From positions 1,674,001 to 1,738,000 of the forward strand of contig NZ_CP081299.1 in NCBI RefSeq assembly GCF_019711195.1: a DNA stretch of 64,000 nt. The letters are read 5' to 3'. How positions within the stretch are numbered: position 1 is the stretch's first letter; every line of letters starts with the position of its first letter. This DNA comes from Dyadobacter sp. NIV53 (lineage in GTDB: Bacteria; Bacteroidota; Bacteroidia; Cytophagales; Spirosomataceae). The notes beneath the pieces were generated by a model that made no database searches, had not been told where the DNA came from, and saw nothing but the letters and a program-made list of their open reading frames with translations. This document shows positions 49,610 through 57,174 of the stretch, one piece after another. Made by a program: the position numbers and the translations under genes.

Positions 49610-50275
49610 ATGGACAAACCTTCCGTATTTATCGGTTCTTCGACCGAAGGACTAAAAATTGCAAAAACTATACAGCTTCTTTTGGACAGAGTCTGTGAAG
49701 TGACTATATGGAGTCAAGGAGTTTTTGGGCTTAGCAAAGGTTATTTAGAAGAGTTAGTATCCTCATTAGAGAAATTTGATTTTGCAATTTTAGTTTTGAC
49801 ACCCGACGATATGACCATTTCTAGAGAAACAGAGTCAGATTCACCGAGAGACAATGTGATATTCGAATTAGGTTTGTTTGTTGGCGGTATTGGACGCAAT
49901 AGAACTTACGTTGTGTATGACAGAACAAAAAAAATAAAAATTCCCTCAGACTTAGCAGGAATCTCAATGGCGACTTTTGAGTTACACTCTAATGGGAATT
50001 TAGAATCATCGCTGGGTGCATGTTGTACCCGGATTGAAAATGAAATAGAAAAAAATGGTCTTCGGGAAAATAAGAGATTTAATCAACTAGCTGACGCTAC
50101 AAAAAATGTTGACAAAACTAACCAAAAATTTCAGACACTAATTAATCTTATGGCTCGTTCCAGAAAAGTTGAATTGGATGTTATTGCCAGTCAATTTGGA
50201 GCATTTATTAATACAGACCGTCTTAAGGAAATAAAAAAAGACTTAGACGATTTGAGTAAAGCTGTAAATGAATAA
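49610..50275 (+). CDS. Cap12/Pycsar-type TIR-like (PF10137) nucleotide-binding protein, orphan
   Basis: The protein is 221 aa. Residues 4-150 match the TIR-like domain of CBASS Cap12 and Pycsar effectors: SVFIGSSTEGLKIAKTIQLLL, VTIWSQGVFGLSKGYLEELVSSLEKFDFAILVLTPDDM, then SPRDNVIFELGLFVGGIGRNRTYVV and IPSDLAGISMATFE. In known members this domain degrades NAD+ when triggered by a cyclic nucleotide. The remaining 70 residues are helical (TNQKFQTLINLMARSRKVELDVIASQF) and too short for a STING domain. No cyclase gene is adjacent. AT-rich, and it begins 37 bp after the IS-disrupted attC-like site, so it is probably a second cassette. Antiphage action is an inference from the family. Confidence 0.8.
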   Translation: MDKPSVFIGSSTEGLKIAKTIQLLLDRVCEVTIWSQGVFGLSKGYLEELVSSLEKFDFAILVLTPDDMTISRETESDSPRDNVIFELGLFVGGIGRNRTYVVYDRTKKIKIPSDLAGISMATFELHSNGNLESSLGACCTRIENEIEKNGLRENKRFNQLADATKNVDKTNQKFQTLINLMARSRKVELDVIASQFGAFINTDRLKEIKKDLDDLSKAVNE

Positions 50276-50469
50276 CTGCTGCTAACAGTGCATTGGCAAT
50301 ATGGCGGGGCGACGAATATATTCTCAGCATTTCGTTACCTAATCAACTTCAGTTTTAGCGGACGAATAACCCCGAGCTATAGAATAAACTATGAGCTTTT
50401 GTATCTTTAATCATCATTGGTTTCGGGCTGGACGTTCAATGAATGCCGACACATCGCCAGTGCTTCAAT

Positions 50470-50486
50470 GTTGATGGCAAGTTTAA
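50470..50486. repeat. 17-bp direct repeat GTTGATGGCAAGTTTAA, second copy
   Basis: Identical to 46786-46802, which lies just before the DUF4259-like gene. Both copies are preceded by AGTGCxTCAAT and followed by A-rich sequence with AGAC. The pair brackets the DUF4259/IS/TIR block and may mark cassette boundaries. Confidence 0.55.
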
Positions 50487-50614
50487 CAGACCGAAATAAA
50501 AACGGCAATAAAAAAAATACTTCTGAATTTTCAATATCAATATAGTAAACTATTTAATCTTGGACTTAATCGGAAAAAATTTGAAATAGTGAAAATTAAT
50601 GAAAAGCTTTTGCA

Positions 50615-50735
50615 ATGAATACTTCAAAAAAATACATTTATTGCTTTGTTATTTACATTATTTGCAAGCGTACACCTTTTTTCTGACTTAATCATTGCGA
50701 CTACTTCGACTGACCAACTTGGCGTAGACTTTTAA
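50615..50735 (+). pseudogene. Remnant of a small secreted protein gene
   Basis: An ATG at 50615 followed by a run of seven A (50626-50632) goes out of frame at once. With six A it would read MNTSKNTFIALLFTLFASV, a signal-peptide-like start, then DLIIATTSTDQLGVDF and a stop. It is too short to be a complete secreted protein and is probably a truncated or decayed cassette gene. Confidence 0.3.
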
Positions 50736-50940
50736 CATGGGGTTTGTGCAAGTCCGCCTTAGCAAACAAACATAGCCAGTTACAAATCCAGGCCAGGCTG
50801 GGCTGCCGGGGTCTTGTTCTGTGTTTAATCTGTTAACATAATAACGGTTATTATACATAGATGATTTCACAAAAATCTCTTGTGTGAGACATTCATATTA
50901 TACTCAAATTCTATTGCGATTCTCAAAAAAAACCACCTTT

Positions 50941-51119
50941 TTACAGAAATTTCTTAAGTGCCAAATTAGAGTCGCTGGTAAAACTGATATCTGTCTCGAA
51001 AATTTCCAACTCAATAGCATCGTCTGATTTTTTTGTTCCCAAATTTATTTGGGCTGTTATCTGAATGTCTGCCGGATCCTTAAACTTTCGGTTGCCTGGA
51101 AGGATGATATTCTATAATT
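50941..51119 (-). pseudogene. 3' fragment of an unrecognised gene
   Basis: On the minus strand a frame of about 58 codons reads LPGNRKFKDPADIQITAQI, then LGTKKSDDAIELEIFETDI, and ends SNLALKKFL with a TAA at 50941-50943. The composition is clearly protein-like, but there is no start codon and a stop lies just upstream, so only the C-terminal end survives. Family unknown. Confidence 0.4.
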
Positions 51120-51173
51120 AATATTGATATTTGGCAAATTAAGACACTCTTTCTCATCAGTTTATCATTTCTT

Positions 51174-52772
51174 ATGAAAAAAGGTTTAATACTTCTTTTG
51201 TGGCTTCACCCTTTAGTCAGCACGTTTTCACAATCCAAAATCCAGCCCACATTCAGCAATATTGAAATAGGTACCGATTTCAGAACAAATACGCGGCTAA
51301 CCGGCCGGGAAATAAGTTTCGGAATGCCCGTATACCGCATTCACCGGCTGCCGGACGAATCGTTTGCAGTCATGCTCCGCAAGAAAAACCCGAATAAAGA
51401 AATGTGGACCTTTAAAGGTGAAGTGATGGCTTTCGATCCTGCCAGCGGACAGACTAAATGGCAAAAGAAATTTAAATATGCGCAAAGCCAGTTATTACTC
51501 GACGGCAACATAATGCTCCAGCAACGAGGCAACAAGATGGAAAGGCTTAATCCCCAGACTGGTATGCCGCTCTGGATATCAAAGGGTACTGCTTTCAAAA
51601 TTTTCCCCGAACTTAACCGGGCTCTGTGCTATAATTTGCAGGGAGGCGGTTACAAAGTCATGCAGGGTATGGATCTTGAAAGCGGCAAACCGGTCTGGAG
51701 CCGGAATGTACCGGGTATTTATGGTTGGGAGAACCTGCAGATGCTGAATGATGAAACGGCGCTGATCAAGTCATCGGGCTTACATCTGGTAAATATCACT
51801 GATGGTGATGGCTGGGATATCGACCGGGTATCGCATGCTGAAAAAGTAGACATGAAGCAGGTCGGCTTGGCATTGTTGACTGGGGTTGCCATGGGTGCTG
51901 CCGGCGGCGGCGCATATTATGGTTATGGCGCAAATGGATATACAAATATGTTCCTTGAAATTTCCTCTAATCCGGTCTTTGATAAAGATTCGGTGTTCTT
52001 TGCTGCCAAAAACAAGATCAGCTGCCATTCGGTTGATGGAAAAACGCTTTGGTCCACCGAATTAAACGACAAGCTAACCAGCAAATCACATTTATTTAAG
52101 GAAGGCAACGTACTTTATATAGTCAATCACGGTTATGCGATGAAGTTTGGCCTTCCGGCCCGGTTCGGAACGCCATTTATTGCGGCATTCGATGCGGCTA
52201 CTGGTCAGCAACTTTTTATGAAGGTTTGGGGTGAACGCAAAAATTATTTTACTGATTACATGGTTCAGGGCAACGAACTGTACCTGTTGTTTCGCGACAA
52301 ACTTGAAATTCATGAATTTTCACCAGTGGGGCTTACAAAAATAAATACGGTTGATATGCAGGACGGCGACCGGATGCATTCATTTATTTCCGACGACCTG
52401 TTTTCTAAAAAAGATTCGGTCTGTTCCCAATTAAGCCTTGACCGTACGCATTACTATATACTTTCGGAAGCCGGTGACATTTTACAGTTCAACAATGATT
52501 TCACACACCAGGAGAAGTTGGAAAAAAATTCGATTTACAGGAAATACCTTGAAAATATCGGTTTCCTTTTTCTTGGCAATGGTAAGGAAACATTTATTGT
52601 AAGTAAAGCCGACAATCTGCCGGTAGCCCATTGTAAAATTCCAGCTACGGCTATACGTTTCGGGACGAAATTTTATTTTCGAAAGCCCAACCTGAATATG
52701 GTAGAGTTTGATTTACGCCCGTTCATGACTACAGCAGGCGATTCCGTTGGTAATATTCCCCAGAATCATTGA
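51174..52772 (+). CDS. Secreted PQQ-like beta-propeller repeat protein
   Basis: The protein is 532 aa. The signal peptide is MKKGLILLLWLHPLVSTFSQ. The mature part has PQQ-binding-like propeller blades: GEVMAFDPASGQTKWQKKF, KMERLNPQTGMPLWISKG, GMDLESGKPVWSRN, SCHSVDGKTLWSTEL and AFDAATGQQLFMKVW. No catalytic residues of alcohol dehydrogenases are evident. A glycine-rich hydrophobic insert (LALLTGVAMGAAGGGAYYGYG, near 230-250) interrupts the propeller, which is unusual. It looks like a structural or binding protein of the periplasm or surface. It lies within the accessory island but has ordinary codon use, so it may be an old resident between two mobile blocks. Confidence 0.8.
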   Translation: MKKGLILLLWLHPLVSTFSQSKIQPTFSNIEIGTDFRTNTRLTGREISFGMPVYRIHRLPDESFAVMLRKKNPNKEMWTFKGEVMAFDPASGQTKWQKKFKYAQSQLLLDGNIMLQQRGNKMERLNPQTGMPLWISKGTAFKIFPELNRALCYNLQGGGYKVMQGMDLESGKPVWSRNVPGIYGWENLQMLNDETALIKSSGLHLVNITDGDGWDIDRVSHAEKVDMKQVGLALLTGVAMGAAGGGAYYGYGANGYTNMFLEISSNPVFDKDSVFFAAKNKISCHSVDGKTLWSTELNDKLTSKSHLFKEGNVLYIVNHGYAMKFGLPARFGTPFIAAFDAATGQQLFMKVWGERKNYFTDYMVQGNELYLLFRDKLEIHEFSPVGLTKINTVDMQDGDRMHSFISDDLFSKKDSVCSQLSLDRTHYYILSEAGDILQFNNDFTHQEKLEKNSIYRKYLENIGFLFLGNGKETFIVSKADNLPVAHCKIPATAIRFGTKFYFRKPNLNMVEFDLRPFMTTAGDSVGNIPQNH

Positions 52773-52860
52773 TTTTACTAAATGTCTGGAAGATGTTTGT
52801 TGGGACTTAAGGCAGATATTGTCTAATATTTATCTTAATCCGACTTTTCGTAAGAGGTCT

Positions 52861-52949
52861 AAATAGGACTCATAAGTATATGCCCCAAGAGGATTCTTCT
52901 TCAATACAAAATGCGCTACGCATATTTTGTATTGAACATCCCTTAATCG
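52861..52949. repeat. Hairpin-bearing repeat, copy B
   Basis: Counterpart of 46690-46781. Its stem is very strong: TTCAATACAAAATGCG and CGCATATTTTGTATTGAA around a CTA loop, with one bulge. It lies 60 bp upstream of the lipoprotein gene at 53010. Similarity continues about 15 bp further upstream. Confidence 0.6.
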
Positions 52950-53009
52950 CTGATTTATTAGTCATTCTTTCATACCATTTTGCGGGCATAAACCATATAT
53001 AGACAACTA

Positions 53010-53621
53010 ATGAAAGTGACTTATATAGTTATCAGAATTTTATTGGTTGGCGCATTTGTTTTCTACCTGACAAGTTGCAAAAACAAATCATCGTCTGACA
53101 CAAAACAATCTTTAGAACCACAAACCCAGGATACAACTCGGTCTAACGTTAACCAAAAAAATAATTCATACACAGACTTACGTAATTTGGCTTTGAGTGC
53201 AACACCAGAACAAATCGGAATACAAATTCCTGCTGATCAAACAATAATTTATGGTGTAATTATGGATTGGGACGTTGGTGAAGGAACCGCTACACTTGTC
53301 TCCTTCATATCGGGTGATGCAAGTTTATATTTAAGTTCGGGCGGAGGTGTAATTGGCGGCAGTGGACACGATAATGTAAAACAAGCAGCAGCAGCATTTA
53401 TTAACAAAGCAGAAAAATATCTAAGCAAGACAGTCAAAACATACAGCACACCACTTCCAGAAAAGAAAGGAGTGAAATTTTATTTCCTGACAAATAAAGG
53501 CAAGTTTGTTGGACAAGAACAAATTAAGAATTTTGACAACAACTCTTCCCTATGGTTGGACTTGTTTACAGAAGGGAATAAATTAATAACGGAAATTAGA
53601 ATGACAACAGACAAAAAATAA
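53010..53621 (+). CDS. Putative lipoprotein of unknown function
   Basis: The protein is 203 aa. The start MKVTYIVIRILLVGAFVFYLTSC gives a lipobox LTSC. A low-complexity linker rich in S, K, Q and T follows, then a domain of about 140 residues: ATPEQIGIQIPADQTIIYGVIMDWDVGEGTATLVSFISGDASLYLSSGGGVIGG and GVKFYFLTNKGKFVGQEQIKNF. The GDASLYxSxGGGxIGGxxH pattern is typical of a small family of uncharacterised bacterial proteins often found alone. Codon use is AT-rich and AAA/ACA-biased, as in the DUF4259-like gene. It is preceded by repeat copy B. Probably horizontally acquired. Confidence 0.65.
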   Translation: MKVTYIVIRILLVGAFVFYLTSCKNKSSSDTKQSLEPQTQDTTRSNVNQKNNSYTDLRNLALSATPEQIGIQIPADQTIIYGVIMDWDVGEGTATLVSFISGDASLYLSSGGGVIGGSGHDNVKQAAAAFINKAEKYLSKTVKTYSTPLPEKKGVKFYFLTNKGKFVGQEQIKNFDNNSSLWLDLFTEGNKLITEIRMTTDKK

Positions 53622-53744
53622 CGGCTTGCATGACGAAAGGCCTAATTTTCAGTATTATATACCTGTAAATATTAAGATATTTTTTGAGCCTGATCAGCTC
53701 ACCAGAATTTTATGGTTTTTTGAATAATCTGATCATTCGAAAGG

Positions 53745-53781
53745 CAAAAAAATCCCGTAAATCAATAATTTACAGGATTTT
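53745..53781 (-). terminator. Intrinsic terminator after tRNA-Ala
   Basis: AAATCCcGTAAAT and ATTTACaGGATTT form a long stem around CAATA. On the minus strand the stem is followed by a T-run. It lies 26 bp downstream of the tRNA 3' end. Confidence 0.7.
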
Positions 53782-53807
53782 AATGCTTTTTGTCACTGTT
53801 ATCAGGG

Positions 53808-53881
53808 TGGAGAATATGGGATTCGAACCCATGACCTCTTGCATGCCATGCAAGCACTCTAGCCAACTGAGCTAATCCCCC
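53808..53881 (-). tRNA. tRNA-Ala (GGC anticodon)
   Basis: The minus strand reads GGGGGATTAGCTCAGTTGG, an anticodon arm CTTGC-ATGGCAT-GCAAG with anticodon GGC, and the T arm GGGTTCGAATCCC, and ends ATTCTCCA. The acceptor stem pairs over seven positions with two G-U pairs. The 3' CCA is not fully encoded. Anticodon GGC reads GCC/GCU alanine codons. Confidence 0.95.
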
Positions 53882-54035
53882 GATCTAATGATCTGATATA
53901 AATCTATATTTAAACCAAATCTTCCCGATCGTTCAGGAATGAATGCAAAGATGAAACGGAGAATCCTGATAAACAAGTTTAACTGGTAAATTTTGCAAAA
54001 CTATTGAAACTGGTCTCTCCCTGATTAAGTGGCAT

Positions 54036-54064
54036 AAAAAAGGAGCTATCCGCCTGGATGCTCC
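54036..54064 (-). terminator. Intrinsic terminator of the small lipoprotein gene
   Basis: On the minus strand GGAGCATCC and GGATAGCTCC form a stem followed by six T, 27 bp after the stop codon at 54091. Confidence 0.65.
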
Positions 54065-54090
54065 ATATTTCCATAAACAATTGTTCTATG

Positions 54091-54270
54091 TTAACTCTTA
54101 CTGCCTCCGCCAAACATGCGCGATAGTGCCCAAATTACAAGAGCGATTACACCGATAACCAAAATAACTCCCGTCCAAACGCCTCCCTTAAAAATTCCGC
54201 CAGCTAATTCGCAACTTGAAAGACTGATAGTAACTAAAAAAACAAACAGGTAATTGAGAAACGCTTTCAT
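54091..54270 (-). CDS. Small lipoprotein with one membrane helix (59 aa)
   Basis: The product starts MKAFLNYLFVFLVTISLSSC, a lipoprotein signal with lipobox LSSC, continues ELAGGIFKGGVWTGVI and ends with a hydrophobic helix LVIGVIALVIWALSRMFGG and a short polar tail. The layout (lipobox, FKxGxWxG, single helix) is a widespread Bacteroidota small protein, sometimes labelled phosphatidate cytidylyltransferase in databases without support from its sequence. The function is unknown. It has its own terminator, and the exonuclease gene end lies just upstream of it on the same strand. Confidence 0.75.
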   Translation of the reverse strand: MKAFLNYLFVFLVTISLSSCELAGGIFKGGVWTGVILVIGVIALVIWALSRMFGGGSKS

Positions 54271-54346
54271 AATAAGGACGATTTTTAGTTTAAAAAAGAA
54301 TATCTCATTTTATTAAAAAATCATTCCAATGGGAAAACAACCACTA

Positions 54347-54877
54347 TTATACTGAAAGGACAGTATCAACGGGTATTAATTTCTGCATATCATTTTGAAG
54401 AAGAAGTTCAAACAACTTAACCGTAGCAGCTGCATCGCCATGTGCACGGTGTCTGTTTTCAACCGAAATCTGCAAATTATCACATAAATTTCCGAGGCTA
54501 TATGATTTAAATCCGGGAAATATTTTCCGGCTAAGCTGCACGGTGCAAAGTGTATCACGCTGAAAATGTTCTTCCATCTCGCCAAATGCCCTCTTGATAA
54601 AGCCGTAATCGAACTTCGCATTATGTGCAACAAACCACGCATCTTTGGTCAGCGCACGCACTGAATCCTGAATATCATAAAATGTAGGCGAATCCTGAAC
54701 CATTGCATTGTCAATACCTGTCAGACGGGTAATAAATGAAGGAATATACATTTCTGGATTTACAAGTGAGTGAAAGAAATCCACAACCTGGCGGCCATCG
54801 TGCCGAAAAACCGCTATTTCTGTAATACGCGCATCCTTTCCTCCTCCGGTCGTTTCAATGTCAACTATGGCGTACAT
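54347..54877 (-). CDS. DnaQ-like 3'-5' exonuclease (DEDDh)
   Basis: The protein is 176 aa, a stand-alone exonuclease domain. Exo I: YAIVDIETTGG with the first Asp and Glu. Exo II: DAWFVAHNAKFDYGFIKRAF with the Asp. Exo III: ENRHRAHGDAAATVKLFELL with the catalytic His and Asp, which defines the DEDDh subgroup. It resembles the epsilon subunit of DNA polymerase III and related proofreading or RNase T-like enzymes. With no UvrC-like C-terminal domain it is shorter than the exonuclease-endonuclease fusions. The real partner, DNA or RNA, cannot be decided. Confidence 0.92.
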   Translation of the reverse strand: MYAIVDIETTGGGKDARITEIAVFRHDGRQVVDFFHSLVNPEMYIPSFITRLTGIDNAMVQDSPTFYDIQDSVRALTKDAWFVAHNAKFDYGFIKRAFGEMEEHFQRDTLCTVQLSRKIFPGFKSYSLGNLCDNLQISVENRHRAHGDAAATVKLFELLLQNDMQKLIPVDTVLSV

Positions 54878-54944
54878 GAATGAACAAAATAGGTGTAAAT
54901 AAATATCATTCTTATTGGTTTCTAAGTCTCATTTTTGTTAACAC

Positions 54945-54981
54945 AAAAAAACAAAAAAATCCCCGCGTAAACGAGGATTTC
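54945..54981 (-). terminator. Intrinsic terminator of the TonB gene
   Basis: On the minus strand AAATCCTCG and CGGGGATTT form the stem and a long T-run follows. It lies 38 bp after the TonB stop codon. Confidence 0.65.
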
Positions 54982-55018
54982 TATAAATAATCAGTGCGGT
55001 TTTAAAAAATCAATTACA

Positions 55019-56044
55019 CTAATTCATTTGAAACACGATAGGCATTGTAAACCGAACCCTAACCGGTATACCGCCTTGCTTCCCCGGTTTCCAGTCTTTC
55101 ATAAGACCGATAACGCGTACTGCCTCTTCATCACAACCAAAACCTATTCCTTTTATGGCCTGTACATTTTCAACTTTACCATCAGAACCAACAGTAAACT
55201 GAACAAATACCCTACCCTGAATACCCGCTTGTGATGCAGCAGCGGGATATTTTAAATTTTTCCGTAAAAATTCTGCCATTGCTGCATTACCGCCAGCAAA
55301 TTCCGGGTTCTGCTCAACATGAATGAATTCCTTAGCTTTTTCAGGAGCCAGCTCAATTGGGTCTGCTTTTCCTGATCCATTTTCTGCCGCAGGAGGTACA
55401 ATGATATCCAACCCATCAACACCATCCACTGTTTGCTGGCCAGGTTTGGCATTTTCCAATTCATCTGTAGTGGGTGGTGTATATTCAACATCGACCTTTT
55501 CATCGGGCAAAACCTGAAATGCTGTACTCTTCACCATTTTTTCCAAAGGTTTTGGTATTTCCTTTACAGGTGGCGGCAATGGCTTTTCGTCGGCTACAAT
55601 ATTAACATCCTTAAATTCAAGCACATAGGCTATGTCCTCTTTCTTCGGTTCTGGCACCAGCTTGGCGTAGAGTTCCGGTAACATGACCATTAATAAAAAT
55701 AAAGTTACTCCAAGCAAAACTGACCTTTGCATAGTTTGCCCATAACTTTTCCTTAACTGGTAAGCGCCGTAAAGCTTGTTTCTCCCTTCGAAAACAATGT
55801 CATTCAGTGATTTTTCCATGGCTAACAGATTTTGGTGATCAATACTTAAATTAAGGAGAGTTTGCGAATCAGCGGTTTCAATGATCCCATTGAAAGCCTG
55901 CTCAAACGAATTCCCATCCCAAAGCCGCTCTTCTGCTTCACAAGCGAGATGATCCAGGATTTCCGGTAATAATTCGGAATCGAGTTTTGTTGCTTGCAAA
56001 TACTTACTTAATTCTTCTAATCTATTTTTTTGAAGGCGTTTCAT
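55019..56044 (-). CDS. Energy transducer TonB family protein with a helical N-terminal prefix
   Basis: The protein is 341 aa. Residues 1-80 form an acidic helical module (NRLEELSKYLQATKLDSELLPEILDHLACEAEERLWDG), resembling the HAAS/permease-prefix domains that accompany PadR regulators. An M56-TonB-type juxtamembrane part follows (SLNDIVFEGRNKLYGAYQLRKSYGQTMQRSVLLGV), then one membrane helix and a proline-rich periplasmic spacer (ADEKPLPPPVKEIPKPLEK). The C-terminal TonB_C domain is GNAAMAEFLRKNLKYPAAASQAGIQGRVFVQFTVGSDGKVENVQAI. It should transmit proton-motive energy to outer-membrane receptors. It lies 37 bp after the PadR gene and is probably in its operon, so PadR may control it. Confidence 0.9.
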   Translation of the reverse strand: MKRLQKNRLEELSKYLQATKLDSELLPEILDHLACEAEERLWDGNSFEQAFNGIIETADSQTLLNLSIDHQNLLAMEKSLNDIVFEGRNKLYGAYQLRKSYGQTMQRSVLLGVTLFLLMVMLPELYAKLVPEPKKEDIAYVLEFKDVNIVADEKPLPPPVKEIPKPLEKMVKSTAFQVLPDEKVDVEYTPPTTDELENAKPGQQTVDGVDGLDIIVPPAAENGSGKADPIELAPEKAKEFIHVEQNPEFAGGNAAMAEFLRKNLKYPAAASQAGIQGRVFVQFTVGSDGKVENVQAIKGIGFGCDEEAVRVIGLMKDWKPGKQGGIPVRVRFTMPIVFQMN

Positions 56045-56081
56045 CTGATTATCTGTTTAGCCAGTAGCCATGGAATAACTC

Positions 56082-56435
56082 TTATTCTGTGGTTAAAATT
56101 TTAGGTGCCAGCAATATTTTTATAGCATCTATAAATCGTTCCAAATCGTTTGTTTTATCACGTGCAGCTTCATTACCGGGTGTAGTCAGCGAATAATATT
56201 TCCTCAGCCTGCCATCCACTTCAACCGATTCCGTGATCAGCAAACCTTCCTGTTCCAGCTTATGAAGTACCGGATAAAGCGCTCCGAAAGTCAGTGCAAT
56301 CGCTCCACCCGTCCGGTCTTTCACTTCCTGGGTTATTTCATAGCCATACATGCGGTCATGTTCTGCCAATAAATTTAATACGATGGTCTTCAAAGTTCCA
56401 CGTACATATTCGTTACTTGTTGCGTTGTTCTCCAT
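56082..56435 (-). CDS. PadR family transcriptional regulator
   Basis: The protein is 117 aa from the ATG at 56435. An in-frame ATG at 56456 lies inside the -7 box and cannot be used from that promoter. The winged helix is clear: GTLKTIVLNLLAEHDRMYGYEITQEVKDRTGGAIALTFGALYPVLHKLEQEGLLITESVEVDGRLRKYYSLTTPG, with the PadR hallmarks YGYEI, GALYPVLHKLE and RKYYxLT. A short dimerisation helix follows. It lies upstream of the TonB-family gene, whose N-terminal domain is of a type linked to PadR proteins. A palindrome overlapping its promoter suggests autoregulation. Confidence 0.9.
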   Translation of the reverse strand: MENNATSNEYVRGTLKTIVLNLLAEHDRMYGYEITQEVKDRTGGAIALTFGALYPVLHKLEQEGLLITESVEVDGRLRKYYSLTTPGNEAARDKTNDLERFIDAIKILLAPKILTTE

Positions 56436-56453
56436 AATTCCGATTTGACTCAT

Positions 56454-56483
56454 CAAATATATATAAGTTTTTTATATATACAA
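56454..56483 (-). promoter_or_regulatory. PadR-tonB promoter overlapped by a palindrome
   Basis: On the minus strand: TTG (56483-56481), a 17-bp spacer and TATATTTG (56461-56454). The spacer region contains the inverted repeat TATATATAA (56458-56466) / TTATATATA (56472-56480). A dimeric repressor bound there would block the polymerase, so this is the likely PadR operator. Confidence 0.55.
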
Positions 56484-56527
56484 TATGAATTTAAAATATT
56501 TATTTCAGTTTCTTTTTCCAGCTCCTT

Positions 56528-56998
56528 TTATTCATCCGTCAACGGAATAGATCTGTTTATTCTTTCTTCTAAAGAGATAAATGTTTCAGTCCTTTGTATT
56601 CCGCTAACTTTCTGAATTTTATCATGTAGTATCTCCCTGAGATGGCCGGTATCCCTGCAAACGATTTTTATAAAAATGCTGTATATACCGGTAGTATAAT
56701 GGATATTGACCACCTCCGGGATACCTTCCAGCTCTGTGGCAACCTGTTCGTAAAGAGAACTTTTTTCCAGATAAATACCTAAGAAAGCGCTGATATCCCA
56801 GCCAAGTTTTGTAGGATCAATAACAAGCTGGGACCCTTTTACGATCCCCAGCTGTTCCAGTTTTTTCATCCGCACGTGTACTGTCCCTCCCGATACAAAA
56901 ACGCGCTTGCCTATCTCTGTATATGGAAGTGCCGCGTTTTCTATCAATAAAGCCAGGATACGAAGATCAGTACCGTCAATGTCTGAATATTTTTGCAT
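56528..56998 (-). CDS. Lrp/AsnC family transcriptional regulator
   Basis: The protein is 156 aa, the family norm. The N-terminal helix-turn-helix reads DGTDLRILALLIENAALPYTEIGKRVFVSGGTVHVRMKKLEQLGIVKGSQLVID. The C-terminal RAM (ligand-binding, octamer-forming) domain covers DISAFLGIYLEKSSLYEQVATELEGIPEVVNIHYTTGIYSIFIKIVCRDTGHLREIL. Members sense amino acids. It is divergent from the tRNA-like RNA and lepA. The regulon is unknown. Confidence 0.93.
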   Translation of the reverse strand: MQKYSDIDGTDLRILALLIENAALPYTEIGKRVFVSGGTVHVRMKKLEQLGIVKGSQLVIDPTKLGWDISAFLGIYLEKSSLYEQVATELEGIPEVVNIHYTTGIYSIFIKIVCRDTGHLREILHDKIQKVSGIQRTETFISLEERINRSIPLTDE

Positions 56999-57107
56999 TT
57001 ATATATTTTCCATTAGATATTTCGCAACAATTAACCACAATTTATGCCAAAATGATAAATTTTACGAATTTATTATGTAAAAATTTTATTATTAAAATCT
57101 TTACTAC

Positions 57108-57115
57108 TAGTTTTG
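57108..57115 (+). promoter_or_regulatory. -7 box TAGTTTTG upstream of the tRNA-like RNA
   Basis: The site is an exact TAnnTTTG match about 60 bases before the predicted 5' end of the RNA. No good -33 TTG is visible. A precursor with a 5' leader removed by RNase P would fit. Confidence 0.4.
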
Positions 57116-57174
57116 CAAAGTCAATTTAAGAAGCATTTATTGTTAAAGTGCCTGAATTGATAAAAATATCACAT

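Larger units (their letters stand above)
50276..50940. other. Cassette-like region without an intact gene
   Basis: After the TIR-like gene the sequence GCTAACAGTGCATTGGC (50281) resembles the start of another attC-like site, with a weak counterpart GCCAGTGC at 50456. The rest is AT-rich and holds a 17-bp repeat and a small broken frame, which are listed separately. Confidence 0.35.

Noticed and set aside
50281..50463. A second complete attC site after the TIR-like gene
   Set aside because: Only the left part (GCTAACAGTGCATTGGC) is convincing. The right counterpart is weak and the total span of about 185 bp is long for attC.
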